Shown here: positions 47,901 through 57,988 of the stretch, in pieces | Layout: the number at the start of each line of letters is the position of its first letter | Position numbering within the stretch: the first letter of the stretch is position 1 | Assembly: GCA_035222895.1 (NCBI GenBank) | Contig: JAVYIG010007448.1 | Span: 38,027 to 102,026 of the forward strand | Source of the DNA: Strongylocentrotus droebachiensis | Taxonomy: Eukaryota; Echinodermata; Echinoidea; Camarodonta; Strongylocentrotidae | DNA: 64,000 nucleotides | Direction: 5' to 3' | The notes under the pieces: generated by a model | What the model was told of the DNA's origin: nothing | The model's database searches: none | What the model saw: the letters and a program-made list of their open reading frames with translations, nothing else | Position numbers and translations under genes: made by a program

Positions 47901-49241
47901 GACCTCACACCAATGAGTGTCCTGCCAGTGTCACAAATAAGGTATCAAAATATCCTCATCTGACCGTAATTAAATGCGTTATACCCCAGAACTTTCGGGG
48001 CTCTGTCCCCTGGACCCCGCCTAGGGCCCTAAGGTGGACCAATAGATGTTAATCTGACCGTAATAAAATGCCTTAAACCCCTAAGCATCCGGGGGCTCCG
48101 CTCTCTCGACCCACCCAGGACCCTAAGGCGGGCCCCTGAATGCTTATCTGACTGTTTTTTATTGCCTTAAACCCCTGAGCTTCCGAGGGCGGACAGGGTA
48201 TCAAAATATGTTCATCTGACCGCAGGGCTTCAAGTGTTCGGTGTAAAATTCTGAATTGAAAATAACTTGCCTTACTGTCGGATCCCTAACCATGAGGATA
48301 ATCTTGGCATGGGGTTGTACAGCTCGGATGAGATCGGCGTTGGTAAACAAGGGCTCGGAAGCGTTCGGGTAAGTCTTCGTCCAATCCCGACCGATAGCGT
48401 AGGCTGTTGAGATCGACGCATCACCTGAATATTGATAAGAACCAAAAATAGGGGGGGGGGGGGGGACGTGAAACAAACAACAGAGCGTCGATCGTTTCAC
48501 GAAACCGTCATACAACCTTTTCACACACAGCTAAAGTTCATCGTATCTAGAGCTGATTAGTTTAAAGCTGTTTAACTCAACAGTTTTAAACAGCTTTAAA
48601 GAAAATTTTCCCTGTGTGAACGTCGTTTGAAGTCGCGATTCATACGCCGTTCAGCCTTTTCACACTCGAGTTAAACAGCTTTACACTAATCAGCTCTAGA
48701 TACGATGAATTTTAGCTGTGTGTGAAAAGGCTGGTTCATAGCAGGCTGCAGATTCGAAGTCCGTATCTAGAGAGCTTGACATTTTATGTGTGAACGTGTT
48801 TAACCTGGATGGAGCGTGCGCTATGTTTGATATGACCTGGGGGGTGTTTCATGAAACAATTAGTCGGTGGTTTTCACCGACTAATATCATGTTCACCGAC
48901 AATTTAGTCAGCGCTGACTAAATTTGACCAATCAGAGGCCTGGAAAATAGTCGGTGACAAAAAATTGTCTGTAAACATGATATTAGTCGGTGAAAACCAC
49001 CGACTAATTGTTTCATGAAACGCCCCCCCCCCCCAGACCTTCAATGCGCAATGGCACTACTGTGCATTTTAAGAGCAGCTAATCACGAAACGATCGCATC
49101 GAAATTTCTGTGTGTGAATGATGTCGTATGTAAAGCTGATTCGTTTAAAGCTCTTTAAAGTAATTGAATTTTACTCGTGTGTGAAAAGGCTGCAAATCAT
49201 GCACAAGGCTACGGTTATGTGCCATTGGCACACATAACATA

Positions 49242-49278
<37 letters not shown>

Positions 49279-52200
49279 TTAGAGTTCCGACGAGATGCAG
49301 TGTTAAAATATTTAGTAAAATTTGTATTCTGCATGAATTATTTCTAAGTTCAGAAGTTTTAGGTGTGTATTTCCAATGTTACATGTTTATAAATATATAT
49401 ATGTAGTAAAATATAGAGTTCACAACATTACAAATAGGATACGCATAAAAGGAGCATGGTTTCAAAAACTTCGCAAGCGCTTTCAATTTACCTGATGAAA
49501 ATAAATAGAAAGCGCTTGTGAAGTTAGAACCATTTTTTACTACATATATATATATATGCAGCAATGGAAATACACACCCGAATCGACTTCTGAACTCAGA
49601 AACAATAAATGCGGAATAGAACTTAGTTTGTATACTTGAATTTAGAGTCGGCTTCTGTATGTCACATTTGTACGACATCATTGTCAGTGCCATTCATCTC
49701 ACACAAACTGTTTTATCATTAGTATTACTATTACCAACCAATGTTATTAATACAATTGTCAGATATAAATAACCATTATTGAACCTTTAATTCAATGTTT
49801 GAATCAATACTGTTGCACGTGATGATTTAACGATCACAGGGAGGATTTGTGGTTCTTAGAACAGCCACCGTTATGACTAATCTTAGTCAAAGGCTGAAAC
49901 AAAAGAGCTTTGAAACATAATGTATTGGTCGGTATAATTCACAAACCAATATTCCCACTCCATCCTTCTTTCTCTCATTGGCAGTATAACAATACAACGA
50001 TAGTAGTAGCAGTGATGACTATATAATTGTGCATATGATGTATTTTATGCATGTAAAACTGATTCAAAATAAAAAAGGAATAATACCACCTACCTAAAAC
50101 CTTCGGATGGTAAGTTATCCCTTGTCTCGTAGCTGTATTGTTGATAAGGATTGGAACTCCAGTAGACTTGTATAGATTTAGATAGAATTCTAGAGAGCTG
50201 TCATCAACACCTCCTGTTATATTACGCAAATTCAACACTGCAAAAAAAAAAGATTATTATTTTTTACACCCTGTATCAATGAGCAAGTCCAAGGTATACA
50301 AACTAAGACGAACCTGGTGACCACCAATGGTTTAATATCTGTACTATAGCTTGGTTTAGACTGAATATAAAGTTACACAAATAGGGTATTTGTCAGCGCA
50401 CAACCTACGTTCCGCTAAACCGAGAGTAACACGAGACTGATAAAACAAGTTATTCAAAATAAAATCCCGATAATGAGAAAGTTCCGAAGATTCGTGACGC
50501 TGACGGGGAGGAGTAGCTCTATATGTTTCACAGAGATTTTATTTTGTTGCAACATCTGATTTGAATTGTATGGATGGGTTTATTCAGTTTTTGTTCATTG
50601 AAGTAAACATGCAGCAAAGTAGGAACATAATGTGGGCGTTAAAAACAGACCCCCTCAATCCCATCAAAAAGATTTTTTGACAGCCCTCTAAAATATATTA
50701 TCAAGTCTCGCTGTGGCAATATGGGAGACCTTCAAATAAATCTCCTTGATTGTCACCTAAATAAATTCCCGCTAGGTTCTTAGAAGTCTTTCTGAGATGT
50801 CCCGCACATAAAGCGTCCAACATGAATAACTGAACGGTCTGCAACACTTATCGACAACATCTTCACAAAAATAATTACAATTTAATTAGATAAATCCTAC
50901 ATATATATACTTATATAAGACATATTTACATGAGCATATTTCCATTTTAATTTTCATCATCAGCATGATCATCAATACTCTTACCATTACAATTTTTTGT
51001 CTTCATCATACCCCCCCCCCCTCCCTCCCACGTTATCAAGCAATCACTTATTGTTCTGCAGATTCTTTAATGAATGATTCTTGGTATTATGTTATCAGTT
51101 GCATTTTTATTCAATCTCACCATGTATTATCATTATATTGTATATATATTCGAAACAAATTGTTATATTTTGTATAAGTTGTATTGTTGAAATGTAATTT
51201 GATTTGTATGTTGCAAAAGAAAATAAATCCATTTTGATTTACTTCAATATGAATTTTATGACATAACATTTAGCATGAATGTGTACGTAGGAAAAGACAT
51301 AGAAATCAATGAAATCAATGAAACAAATCAAATCATATTCAAATAATGCGCATATTCAATGGGACAGCGACAAAATTGTGACGTGAATTTCAATAGTGCT
51401 ACAGAGAGAGAGAGAAATAAATGGTGAGAAATAAATTGCTGATATCAGTAATTAATCAATAAAGAGTAGTCTTACCTTCTTGCACGTGACAGGGTGTTCC
51501 TGTGAAGCCAAGGCGACGTGGTCCCCACCAGTGGGGCTCTTTGGGGACGTCAACGACATCGGGATGGTCAACGATCTTCGACCAGATGTCGGTCGTCCCG
51601 CACTTGAACATACCAATCACGTAGAAATAGGGAAGACAGTTGAGTTCCGCGCCGTCCCGCACCCAGCATGGATTCTTGAAGTTGTCAAGAAAGTGCTGAG
51701 GAACTTTCTCAAAGATCTGTTTTGATATCAAATAGTATTCATGTTAAGACCAGACTTGTATCTTTGACATTGGAGGTGGGAGACAGTGGGGGGGGGGGGG
51801 GGGGGGGGGGTGATGGCAGGGTATAGCCACAACCTTTCCCCTCGAAACTTTGAAATTATCATGCCAGCACACGACACCTTCTTTACGATCCATTGCAAGA
51901 TGTATTGATTCCTATTCATCTGCATGTCTTCAATCGGATGAACCGATGAAGGATTTTTTCCTGCTAAAAAGGAAAAACACTCCTGAGTCATACATTGTGA
52001 AAAAATGTATGATACCTTTAATAGTAATTTCGTGTGTTGAAACAAATGAGAGAGTTGATCGGCACTATGTCACGGTGACATTACCAATCCAGCCAATTTA
52101 AAGAGCCTATAGGTCTACTGGTGACAACCCCAAAACGTCATGATATTCAAAGCACTACTAATGGTATTCGAGAAATCGAGTGTCTTGCAAACTAAAAAAA

Positions 52201-54392
52201 GGTGGTGAACCAAATTTCCAGAGTTCGGATGAAGTTAGTGCGATTGAAATGGCACCTTTACCAAAAGCATTTCGCGTGCCAAGAACGCAAGGAAACGCCA
52301 AACTGGACACTCAGAGATATTGACTTCAACACCAGTACAGAAGGGTCTGCTTGAGAAAAGAATGCCAGAGCAAAAAGGGAACTCAACATAAAAATGGGAG
52401 AAAAAATGGTCGGGAACACCGCAAAAGAAAAAAAACTATCAAATGCAAAATGAAAGCGAAGAAGTTGAAGTTAAAGAATAGTCAGGAAGCAATTGGGTGT
52501 TGACATGCAACAACGATAAAAAAGGAGTATTTTCTAATATTCTGCGACAAGAAAAACGTTGAACCCTAAGATGAGGACTGGCTTATTGAGTTTCAGAAAT
52601 TGGCCCATGAAGGGTGCATAGACAACACAGGACTGATACCAATTTAAACGGAATTAAGATTTATTAACATCGCAATTTCAGATAAAAAACATGATTTAAA
52701 ATAAAGAAGAGATGTTTCTTTTCATAACTTTCAAGGAATCTGCCAATGTACAACGACATTATCTTGTGAAAAACAGAGGCTGATATCTCATTTCAGTGAA
52801 AAGTTATAGCAGCCAAATTGACTTCCACAATAAGTATAATATACATATACTGTACGTGCATACATTGAGGACGTGTTTGGTAGGTTTAAATCGCGATTTA
52901 AAGATTACTGTTCAAGGTACTATATATGTCCCATTTGCAGGGCCCAAAAATGAAAAGGTTAAACTCCAACGGCATTTGAAAGATATTAATTATTTAGAAC
53001 TTCCCTTAAAAAAAAAAGGGGGGGGGGGGCTTGAAAATGTCTTTAAGTGGAAAAATAACGACTATTAGTTGTCGAATCGATGATTTTCAGACCATTGTAC
53101 CGAATGGTCGTACGTTTTATGCTGCGCAAAGATTCAATCAGTTTAATTTTGGCCATTACAAGAAGTGGGTTATTGATGTAGACACATGCTCATATACCCT
53201 TTACAGCTCATGTTATGGATGTTATTACTAAAGAAGAAGAAAAAAGCCAGTCACTTACTCAATAGTGTCTGACAGTGAAGTCTAGTAAGTAAACGGGTTT
53301 CCTTGCATAATTTGAATATTTAATAGGACACTGCTAACTTTGAATTTCACAGATAGGACATACATGACATATTCATAATTCCTGCAAAGTTCTACAGAAT
53401 TCGATTTGGCTGCAAAAGGGACATAGTATCTTTAAGTAAAACCTCCAATCGCCATGGGTTCGGTGTCAAAAGTTGATATCAATTCCATTTATGTAATGTG
53501 TAAAATATGTTTACATTTTGAGCCGAAAATGTTTTTTTTTTGTCGGTGGAAATTTCCCCCCTAATTTCGGCCCGTATCTGCATATATTATCAGCAGTAGG
53601 AACATTATTATTGAACAGGACAGTCAAATGGACTACCTCTAAAACATTTACACATCTGATTCCTGCTCTGCTCTGCTCTGTACGCCAACTTGATATTAGA
53701 GTGGACTCTCCCTAAAGTGGAACAGTCGGAGTTATAAAAAAGCTTAAATAACTAAAAATATTCGTCTAGCAACGTCAATGACCTTCATTCAGCCACTCGA
53801 CAACGAATAACTAGCTAATAAACGATCGATGTAGCTTTCCCCTCTACTGCTTTAAAACTCTGGAACATTCTCCCTCCTCAATCGAAATTATCACCAACAG
53901 TAGAACAATTCAAAAAGAGTTTGAAGACATGTCTATTTTAAAACCATACCTATTCGTTGAATTCACACTGCATCCAGTAGAGAAGTGGGAAAATGCAACT
54001 ATTATTTAAAGTTTCAACACAGAGAGCTATCACTTTTGCACTTTCGAAAAGCCACTCTAGAATTAATCAAGGTGCTTCAAGGATGCGGCCGTAATTGTTG
54101 GTCAAACAGCTTGTGAGCGTCAAGTAACGCTCGGCTGGAATGCTTCCCAGGGAGTGGAGATTGTGCACACAGTGTGTGCGGGCAAGCACTGAATCTAATG
54201 ACCGAGGTAATAGGGACCTTTAGATTTGCGTGGACTGATACGTGTGACGTCCATTCAAGGCAGTGTATTAAAAAGACGTCGATCGTAGCAATACCCATTG
54301 TCTTCGTGCGAATCTAAAAGTCCCTAATAATATATTTGTAAAGCGCTTAGAGACATTTGTATTAAAGCGCTATATAAAAATTAAATATTATT

Positions 54393-54433
<41 letters not shown>

Positions 54434-57197
54434 GTACAGCTTGTGTTTCCCCTTTGAACACTTTTTCCACTTTTTTGTTTGTGTGCGCTCAATTTAGATA
54501 TTAAAATTTGGTATAAAATTCACTCTATTGACATGTACCTTATTCCACTGAATTGACCTACAACGACAATAGAACAACAACAAATACATTTCTCTCGAAT
54601 GGCCAACACGACGTTTTCGAATCGATGTGGTGTGGTGACAGAAGTATAAATCATTAAACTACTGTGCAAACTCACCTCTGGTGCCCATTTGACAAGCTCT
54701 TTTGTGGCACCAGGCATCTTGGGCCATTTACAGGCGACGTCCTGACATTTTCCCTCATCATCATAAGAGAAAAGTCTTGAGTAGTTGGAGGGTTGTGCTT
54801 GTCGATACCGAACGTTGTAAATCACCTCCAGTTTTCGTGGGGTTGTTGACTAGTTGTTAAAGTGCCCGTTCAAAGAAAATCACAAATATGGTAAATAACG
54901 TATCACTATACACTCTAAAAATAGAGTGCAAAATTCTGCTGTGCAAAATCGCTGTTTAAAAAAGTTGGGTAAAGTATTACCCAACATTGTGCCAAACACC
55001 AAGTCCCTTCGAAATGTCATTACACTTGCCATAGTGTCATATCAACATTCGACTGTGCGCATTTCTGGGGTAAGAGAGTAACGATGCAGATTAATATTTG
55101 AACCACGCGTTGGGTAAACACAAGTTTTGACACCTAAACGTTGGTATAATGACACAACTGATGTAAAAAAAATATGATTGAAGCGCTAGCGTGGTCGGTC
55201 GTTCCGAATTAGCTGTTCGTCGAATTAATCGTGTTCAAGATCGACAGAAGATGGACGACTTTGTTCGAAATAGACTACGATCATGCACTTTGTGTCTTTC
55301 CGCAGCATTTATTTGCATGAATGCGTGTAAATCTTCTCAATATGGACATGAAATTCCTCATAATTCTGGACAATACATTATTCGTATGGAGAATGTCATC
55401 CGTGATGCAGTCACCTACTGCGAGCACGCCAAGCGAAAGACTGTCTAGCCAAGAGAGAGAGAGGGGTCTGCTACTTATACACTACAATACATATAACATG
55501 TACCTTTCCAGCCAACTCCTCGGACAAATTTTCGTTTTTACCCAAGTCTGTGTAAAAATAAAAAATCATACAATAAGGTTGGGTTAAAATTTTACCCAAC
55601 TTTTGGGTAAAAAAAAAGTAGACGAGTGAATTACCCAATGTTGTGTCAAAAAGGGAACATGGTTGTCGTTGGGTAACATTTTACCTTTTACATTGGGTCA
55701 AATATGTTGCACATCAGTTGGGTAAAACATTAAACATTTGCTGGGTAAATTTTTACCCAACCTCCCCTGTGTCAAATTTTACCCAACAAACATGCATGTT
55801 CCCTTTTTATCCTCGTAAAGTGTAAAATTTTACCCAATATCGGGTATCTTTTTTTTTTTTAGAGTGTAGAAACTAGTAACCTAACAGATGGACATCTTAC
55901 ACGTTTTAGGTCAACTACATATCAGGTGATTTATAAAACTCCAAATAAAACCACCATCTATGATATACGAGAGATTCGCCAGGAAAATAACGATGTTTTA
56001 ACGACGTAACATGATGAACCAATCCTGCCCAAGCAGACGACATCCCATAAAGAATGAACATGGTTGAAATGCTTTTTATCTCAAATTATAATGAGTTCAG
56101 TGTATATTAATGTGATAATAATAATGATAATAATAATGAACCCTTTTTTGTATAGCGCATATCACTAACACAAAGCAAGTCCCTATGCGCTTAGAAAAGA
56201 AGGAAATAGAGATAGGGCAGAATAGAAATGGACATTTATGCCTGATACATCAAAATAACTATGGTGGTATTTTACACCATTTAAAAAGGGATATGAATTC
56301 GCTTCTGATAAATAAATTCTTTTGTTTGTAAATACACAGGATAGGGATAACTGAAAAATCAAAGAAACCACACTTTCAAATTGACCCCCCCCCCCCCCCC
56401 GGAATGATAGCATGGGCAGCATTTGTTTCCTTATGAAACGCCGAACATACTGTGGTGTATGCAGCTGAAAATACAATGCCGTCTTATTTATTTACAAGCC
56501 ACGGATTCCTTTATCTTTTTATCGCTGCATTTTTCATCAAAATAATAACATGCGCGGGGTTTAGATGAGGCAATAAATTAAACATTTAGCCTGACGGTAG
56601 TGAGGTAAAAGAATTAACTGAAGAGAAGATGACAAAACAGGCAATGACAATGTCATTGGACATCGTCTGCTTGTGCACATCATGTTCAACCCGTGACGTC
56701 ATACATCCCACAGCTTTCAGAGAGCTCTTCAGGGGCTGTATTTAGGCGTTTTTTAATTGATAATAATCATTTACTTCGAATGTTTCCAAGCATTAACTTG
56801 TACAAACCTGGTCCAATCAAAATTTCACCTTTGCAATAACGGCAATAAGTTAGTTTTTTTTTTATAACCAATGAACTAATTGTTAATTCACTTGTCAGGA
56901 TCATAGATTTCTCTTCCGCCTGTCCGTCTTTCCCCTCTTCCCTTCCCTGGAATCCCTAACCTTTTTTCCTTTTTCAGATCTTCTGATCCCGGTCCAGGAT
57001 TGTCATCATCACTTTTTTTCTAGCTTGTTTAAACTTACATTCGGTGAAATTCGTGTTTCATGTTTCTGCTCACGATCTATAACTCGTCCACTTTTACTCA
57101 TGGTAAAAGCGTTGAGAACGGACCCGCCTGGTGACAAATAGTTAACGTAAAGATATGGACCAATCGCCATCGCCACAAGAAGTACCATCTTCAGCAT
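40794..57197 (-). CDS. CHST15: CHST15-like carbohydrate sulfotransferase, complete, 8 exons
   Basis: Minus-strand exons: 57197-57039, 54849-54676, 51716-51476, 50237-50094, 48424-48271, 47324-47180, 43161-42999, 40972-40794. All phases agree and the product is 452 residues. Residues 4-20 form a signal anchor, expected for a Golgi type II membrane enzyme. IGMFKCGTT (145-153) is the 5'-phosphosulfate loop, VPKEPHWW (168-175) a CHST15-family signature and MVRDPTVRANS (284-294) the 3'-phosphate-binding motif. LQAGLYYVYARDW, VLVIRLEDW and ILDDFYRPYN complete the family pattern. Several N-glycosylation sequons are present. CHST15 adds 6-O-sulfate to GalNAc-4-sulfate of chondroitin; the exact substrate here is inference. 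Shorter than human CHST15 at the N-terminus. Confidence 0.9.
41224..41727 (+). mobile_element. TA-flanked 505-bp MITE, full copy B
   Basis: Ends AAGGTAATACAAAGTTTTGG and CCAAAACTTTGTATTACCTT with TA on each side (41222-41223, 41728-41729). Lies in the last intron of the sulfotransferase gene. Confidence 0.88.
41937..41984. repeat. GA microsatellite with G runs
   Basis: GAGAGAGAGA for about 27 bases, then GGGGGGGGGG-rich sequence. The Glu/Arg and Pro/Ser/Leu frames here are repeat products. The stretch 41990-42990 is plain intron. Confidence 0.9.
42999..43161 (-). CDS. CHST15: Sulfotransferase exon 7
   Basis: Follows ATTTTTCAG. Encodes PYKLIPELQAGLYYVYARDW, GVLVIRLEDWQADPLRVY and IKFLDL, the most conserved C-terminal part of CHST15-type enzymes. 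The donor is TTGA|GTAAGT at 42998, phase 1. Confidence 0.93.
43636..44173. mobile_element. MITE with TTAA target duplication
   Basis: Ends AGGGATAGTTGAGTTCTG and CAGA plus ACTCAACTATCCCT are inverted repeats, each flanked by TTAA (43632-43635, 44174-44177). TTAA is the piggyBac target; a TA-targeting family cannot be excluded. 538 bp, no coding capacity, in a sulfotransferase intron. Confidence 0.8.
44350..44498. mobile_element. Short fold-back element
   Basis: The left arm GCCCCCGAGGGCGTTATTTT with CTGCGGCACAGATTGG faces CCAATCTGTGCCGCAG with AAAAATATGGCGCCCCCGGG. About 149 bp. Confidence 0.72.
45795..46180 (-). mobile_element. Probable LINE/SINE 3' end in antisense
   Basis: On the minus strand the sequence ends in AATATCTTATCTTATCTAAT plus more TTATC units, a short-repeat tail typical of non-LTR retroelements. 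No coding part is recognisable. Bases 44500-45790 are otherwise plain intron with A-runs and one dimer of CACCCATTCATGTTGTACC near 45100-45160. Confidence 0.45.
46491..46965 (+). mobile_element. TA-flanked MITE, diverged copy C
   Basis: Ends AGGTAATGCACAGTTTTGG and CCAAAACTTTGTATTACCTT with TA on each side. Shorter (475 bp) and more diverged than copies A and B. It ends about 215 bp from sulfotransferase exon 6. Confidence 0.82.
47180..47324 (-). CDS. CHST15: Sulfotransferase exon 6
   Basis: Follows CATTTTCAG. Completes the arginine of PTVR and encodes ANSWYWFSHPRHPKNNRTFH, then IRCLQDCVKKHNIRYCAYAS. The cysteines fit the family's paired-Cys segment. The donor is TGC|GTAAGT at 47179, phase 0. 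Confidence 0.85.
47520..48235. repeat. GGGGGCTCCGCCCCCTGGACCCC minisatellite array
   Basis: The anchor CTGACCGTAATTAAATGC recurs at about 47641, 47753, 47847, 47970, 48054, 48148 and 48216. Single spacing is 68-123 bp and a higher-order dimer is about 206-217 bp. Units contain the palindrome-like GGGGGCTCCGCCCCCTGG. The left edge starts with GGCGCGGATCCAGGGGG, like the hAT MITE end. It sits in the intron between sulfotransferase exons 5 and 6. Two further units lie at 63043-63236. Confidence 0.85.
48271..48424 (-). CDS. CHST15: Sulfotransferase exon 5: 3'-phosphate motif, GC donor
   Basis: Follows AATATTCAG. Encodes GDASISTAYAIGRDWTKTYP, then AKIILMVRDPTV. To reach the next exon in frame it must end at GTAAG|GCAAGT (48271/48270), a GC donor. 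The GT donor five bases earlier would leave the next exon out of frame. Confidence 0.85.
48516..48730. mobile_element. Fold-back MITE with 63-bp arms
   Basis: The left arm CCTTTTCACACACAGCTAAA...TTTAACTC (48516-48578) is matched by the inverted right arm GAGTTAAACAGCTTTACACT...TGTGAAAAGG (48668-48730). Related words (GTGTGTGAAAAGGCTG, TCTAGAG) recur to about 49190, so it may be part of a larger element into which the next one inserted. Confidence 0.78.
48838..49035. mobile_element. Almost perfect 198-bp palindromic MITE
   Basis: Starts TGGGGGGTGTTTCATGAAAC and ends GTTTCATGAAACGCCCCC then C's and A. Inner arms AATTAGTCGGTGGTTTTCAC and GTGAAAACCACCGACTAATT pair. Flanked by GACC at 48834-48837 and 49036-49039, a probable 4-bp target duplication. 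Confidence 0.82.
49231..49275. repeat. CA microsatellite
   Basis: About 16 CA units after ACATACGCG. Confidence 0.95.
49315..49632. mobile_element. Fold-back MITE, about 320 bp
   Basis: AAGTTCAGAAGTTTTAGGTG with TGTATTTCCAATG on the left pairs with CAATGGAAATACACACCCGA and ACTTCTGAACTC on the right. Inner words ACTTCGCAAGCGCTTTC and GAAAGCGCTTGTGAAGT also pair, as do the TAGTAAAA/TTTTACTA and ATATATAT blocks. It lies in a sulfotransferase intron. Confidence 0.72.
50094..50237 (-). CDS. CHST15: Sulfotransferase exon 4
   Basis: Follows TTTTTGCAG. Encodes VLNLRNITGGVDDSSLEFYL and VPILINNTATRQGITYHPKV. Two glycosylation sequons (NIT, NNT). The donor is AG|GTAGGT at 50093, phase 1. Confidence 0.88.
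50241..51470 (-). other. Sulfotransferase intron, possible retroelement tail
   Basis: Mostly plain intron. Near 51100-51240 the + strand has an AT-rich 3'UTR-like stretch ending AAAATAAATCCATTTTGATT, which may be a LINE tail. A C11 run lies at 51011-51021 and a G23 run at 51788-51810 in the neighbouring intron. Confidence 0.4.
51476..51716 (-). CDS. CHST15: Sulfotransferase exon 3: PAPS 5'-phosphosulfate loop
   Basis: Follows AAAACAG. Encodes IFEKVPQHFLDNFKNPCW, then FYVIGMFKCGTTDIW and VPKEPHWWGPRRLGF. The lysine in FKCGTT is the expected PAPS contact. The donor is G|GTAAGA at 51475, phase 1. Confidence 0.92.
51830..53700 (-). other. Sulfotransferase intron, nothing recognised
   Basis: AT-rich intron between exons 3 and 2. 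Short open frames on both strands show no family resemblance. A G12 run sits at 53018-53029. Confidence 0.5.
53780..54435 (+). mobile_element. L2/CR1-like LINE 3' end with nested MITE
   Basis: Bases 53828-53940 read DVAFPSTALKLWNILPPQSK then LSPTVEQFKKSLKTCLF and a stop, the standard end of L2/CR1-type ORF2. The 3'UTR ends AAAGCGCTATATAAAAATTA followed by an ATT microsatellite (54385-54432). A 112-bp MITE interrupts it at 54213-54324. Antisense to the sulfotransferase gene. Confidence 0.72.
54213..54324. mobile_element. 112-bp MITE with 5-bp target duplication
   Basis: Ends GGGACCTTTAGATTTGCG and GCGAATCTAAAAGTCCC are inverted repeats, flanked by TAATA at 54208-54212 and 54325-54329. Inserted in the 3'UTR of the LINE fragment, so it is younger than it. 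Confidence 0.8.
54676..54849 (-). CDS. CHST15: Sulfotransferase exon 2: stem region
   Basis: Encodes LEVIYNVRYRQAQPSNYSRL and CKWPKMPGATKELVKWAPE, then donor GAG|GTGAGT, phase 0. The acceptor at AACAACTAG (54850) is preferred; AAACTGGAG at 54825 would also keep frame and drop eight residues. Confidence 0.75.
54909..55868. mobile_element. 960-bp inverted-repeat element rich in GGGTAAA/TTTACCC
   Basis: Ends TACACTCTAAAAA and TTTTTTAGAGTGTA. The interior has many copies of TTGGGTAAAA and TTTTACCCAA in both orientations, especially 55580-55850. An 85-codon open frame at 55191-55448 has no recognised relatives. It begins only about 60 bp upstream of sulfotransferase exon 2. Confidence 0.68.
55870..57038 (-). 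other. Sulfotransferase first intron
   Basis: Contains an ATA/AATAATG-rich tract and a TTTGTATAGCGCATATCAC word near 56110-56170 that looks like an inverted LINE tail, and a C16 run at 56385-56400. Nothing coding. Confidence 0.45.
57039..57197 (-). CDS. CHST15: Sulfotransferase exon 1: start and signal anchor
   Basis: Starts at ATG 57197-57195, directly after an in-frame TAG, so this is the first possible start; a second Met follows at residue 4. MVLLVAMAIGPYLYV is the membrane segment. The donor is AAT|GTAAGT at 57038, phase 0. It ends in RISPN. Confidence 0.75.
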
Positions 57198-57988
57198 CTA
57201 GCATGAGAAAGAAAGAAAGAGAGGGGCGATTAAAGTGTTTATTTTACAACCTACAGAGAGGCGGTTCTCCGATTCCCTAGTTTTCGCTATCACCGATACG
57301 GTCAATACGCCCCAAATGCCCGGATCTAGCCTCTTGAGAATCCCTAAGTCTCCAAATATCTATAAAATCAAAGTAGACCTTAATTTCGTTCATGAGATCA
57401 TTGGTGCACGTATGTGTGTGAAGATTCCCACCCATCCTATAATACATTTATATTTAATGGGTTGTTCAAATCTCCCCCAAGTACTATTGGTAACTTTCTT
57501 ATATCCTTTACCGAAAGCAAAGTATCATTAGATTGTTCAAAGAAAAGTTTCTGATCTGTCTCTTTATGTGCAGTCGGTACATGAATATTAAACAGCATAT
57601 ATTGAATTAAATTGAAATTATTTTCTTTGCAAAAACAAATTACATTTCAGCGATACAATATTTACAATATATATCCTTTTTTCAACGTGTGCACAAAATA
57701 ACAATAGAGATGTTGATAGTAAAACAAAATGTAACTACAAAAAGGCTACCAAAGTATTAATTATAATTTTACATGTATAAATTCACATTAATAAGTATGC
57801 AGAAGAAGGGATTTCATATTAAGTGTAACATTCTGAAAAAAATATGATCTGTGGTAGTCCTCGTAGCGTGGATAATTAGCACGTGTTAACCAAACATACA
57901 GATGACTCAAGACAAATATATAATATCGCAGTTCAGGGTCGTATTTTATTGATGGTAATCATAATACCGATAGTATTACATGGTTTAT
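57198..57988 (-). other. Upstream region of the sulfotransferase gene
   Basis: Should contain the 5'UTR and promoter, since the start codon is at 57197. I see a GA-rich stretch (57203-57227) but no clear TATA box or initiator, and no other gene. Confidence 0.4.

Noticed and set aside
55191..55448. 85-codon open frame as a gene
   Set aside because: It lies inside a transposon-like element, starts with no recognised domain and has no splice partners.
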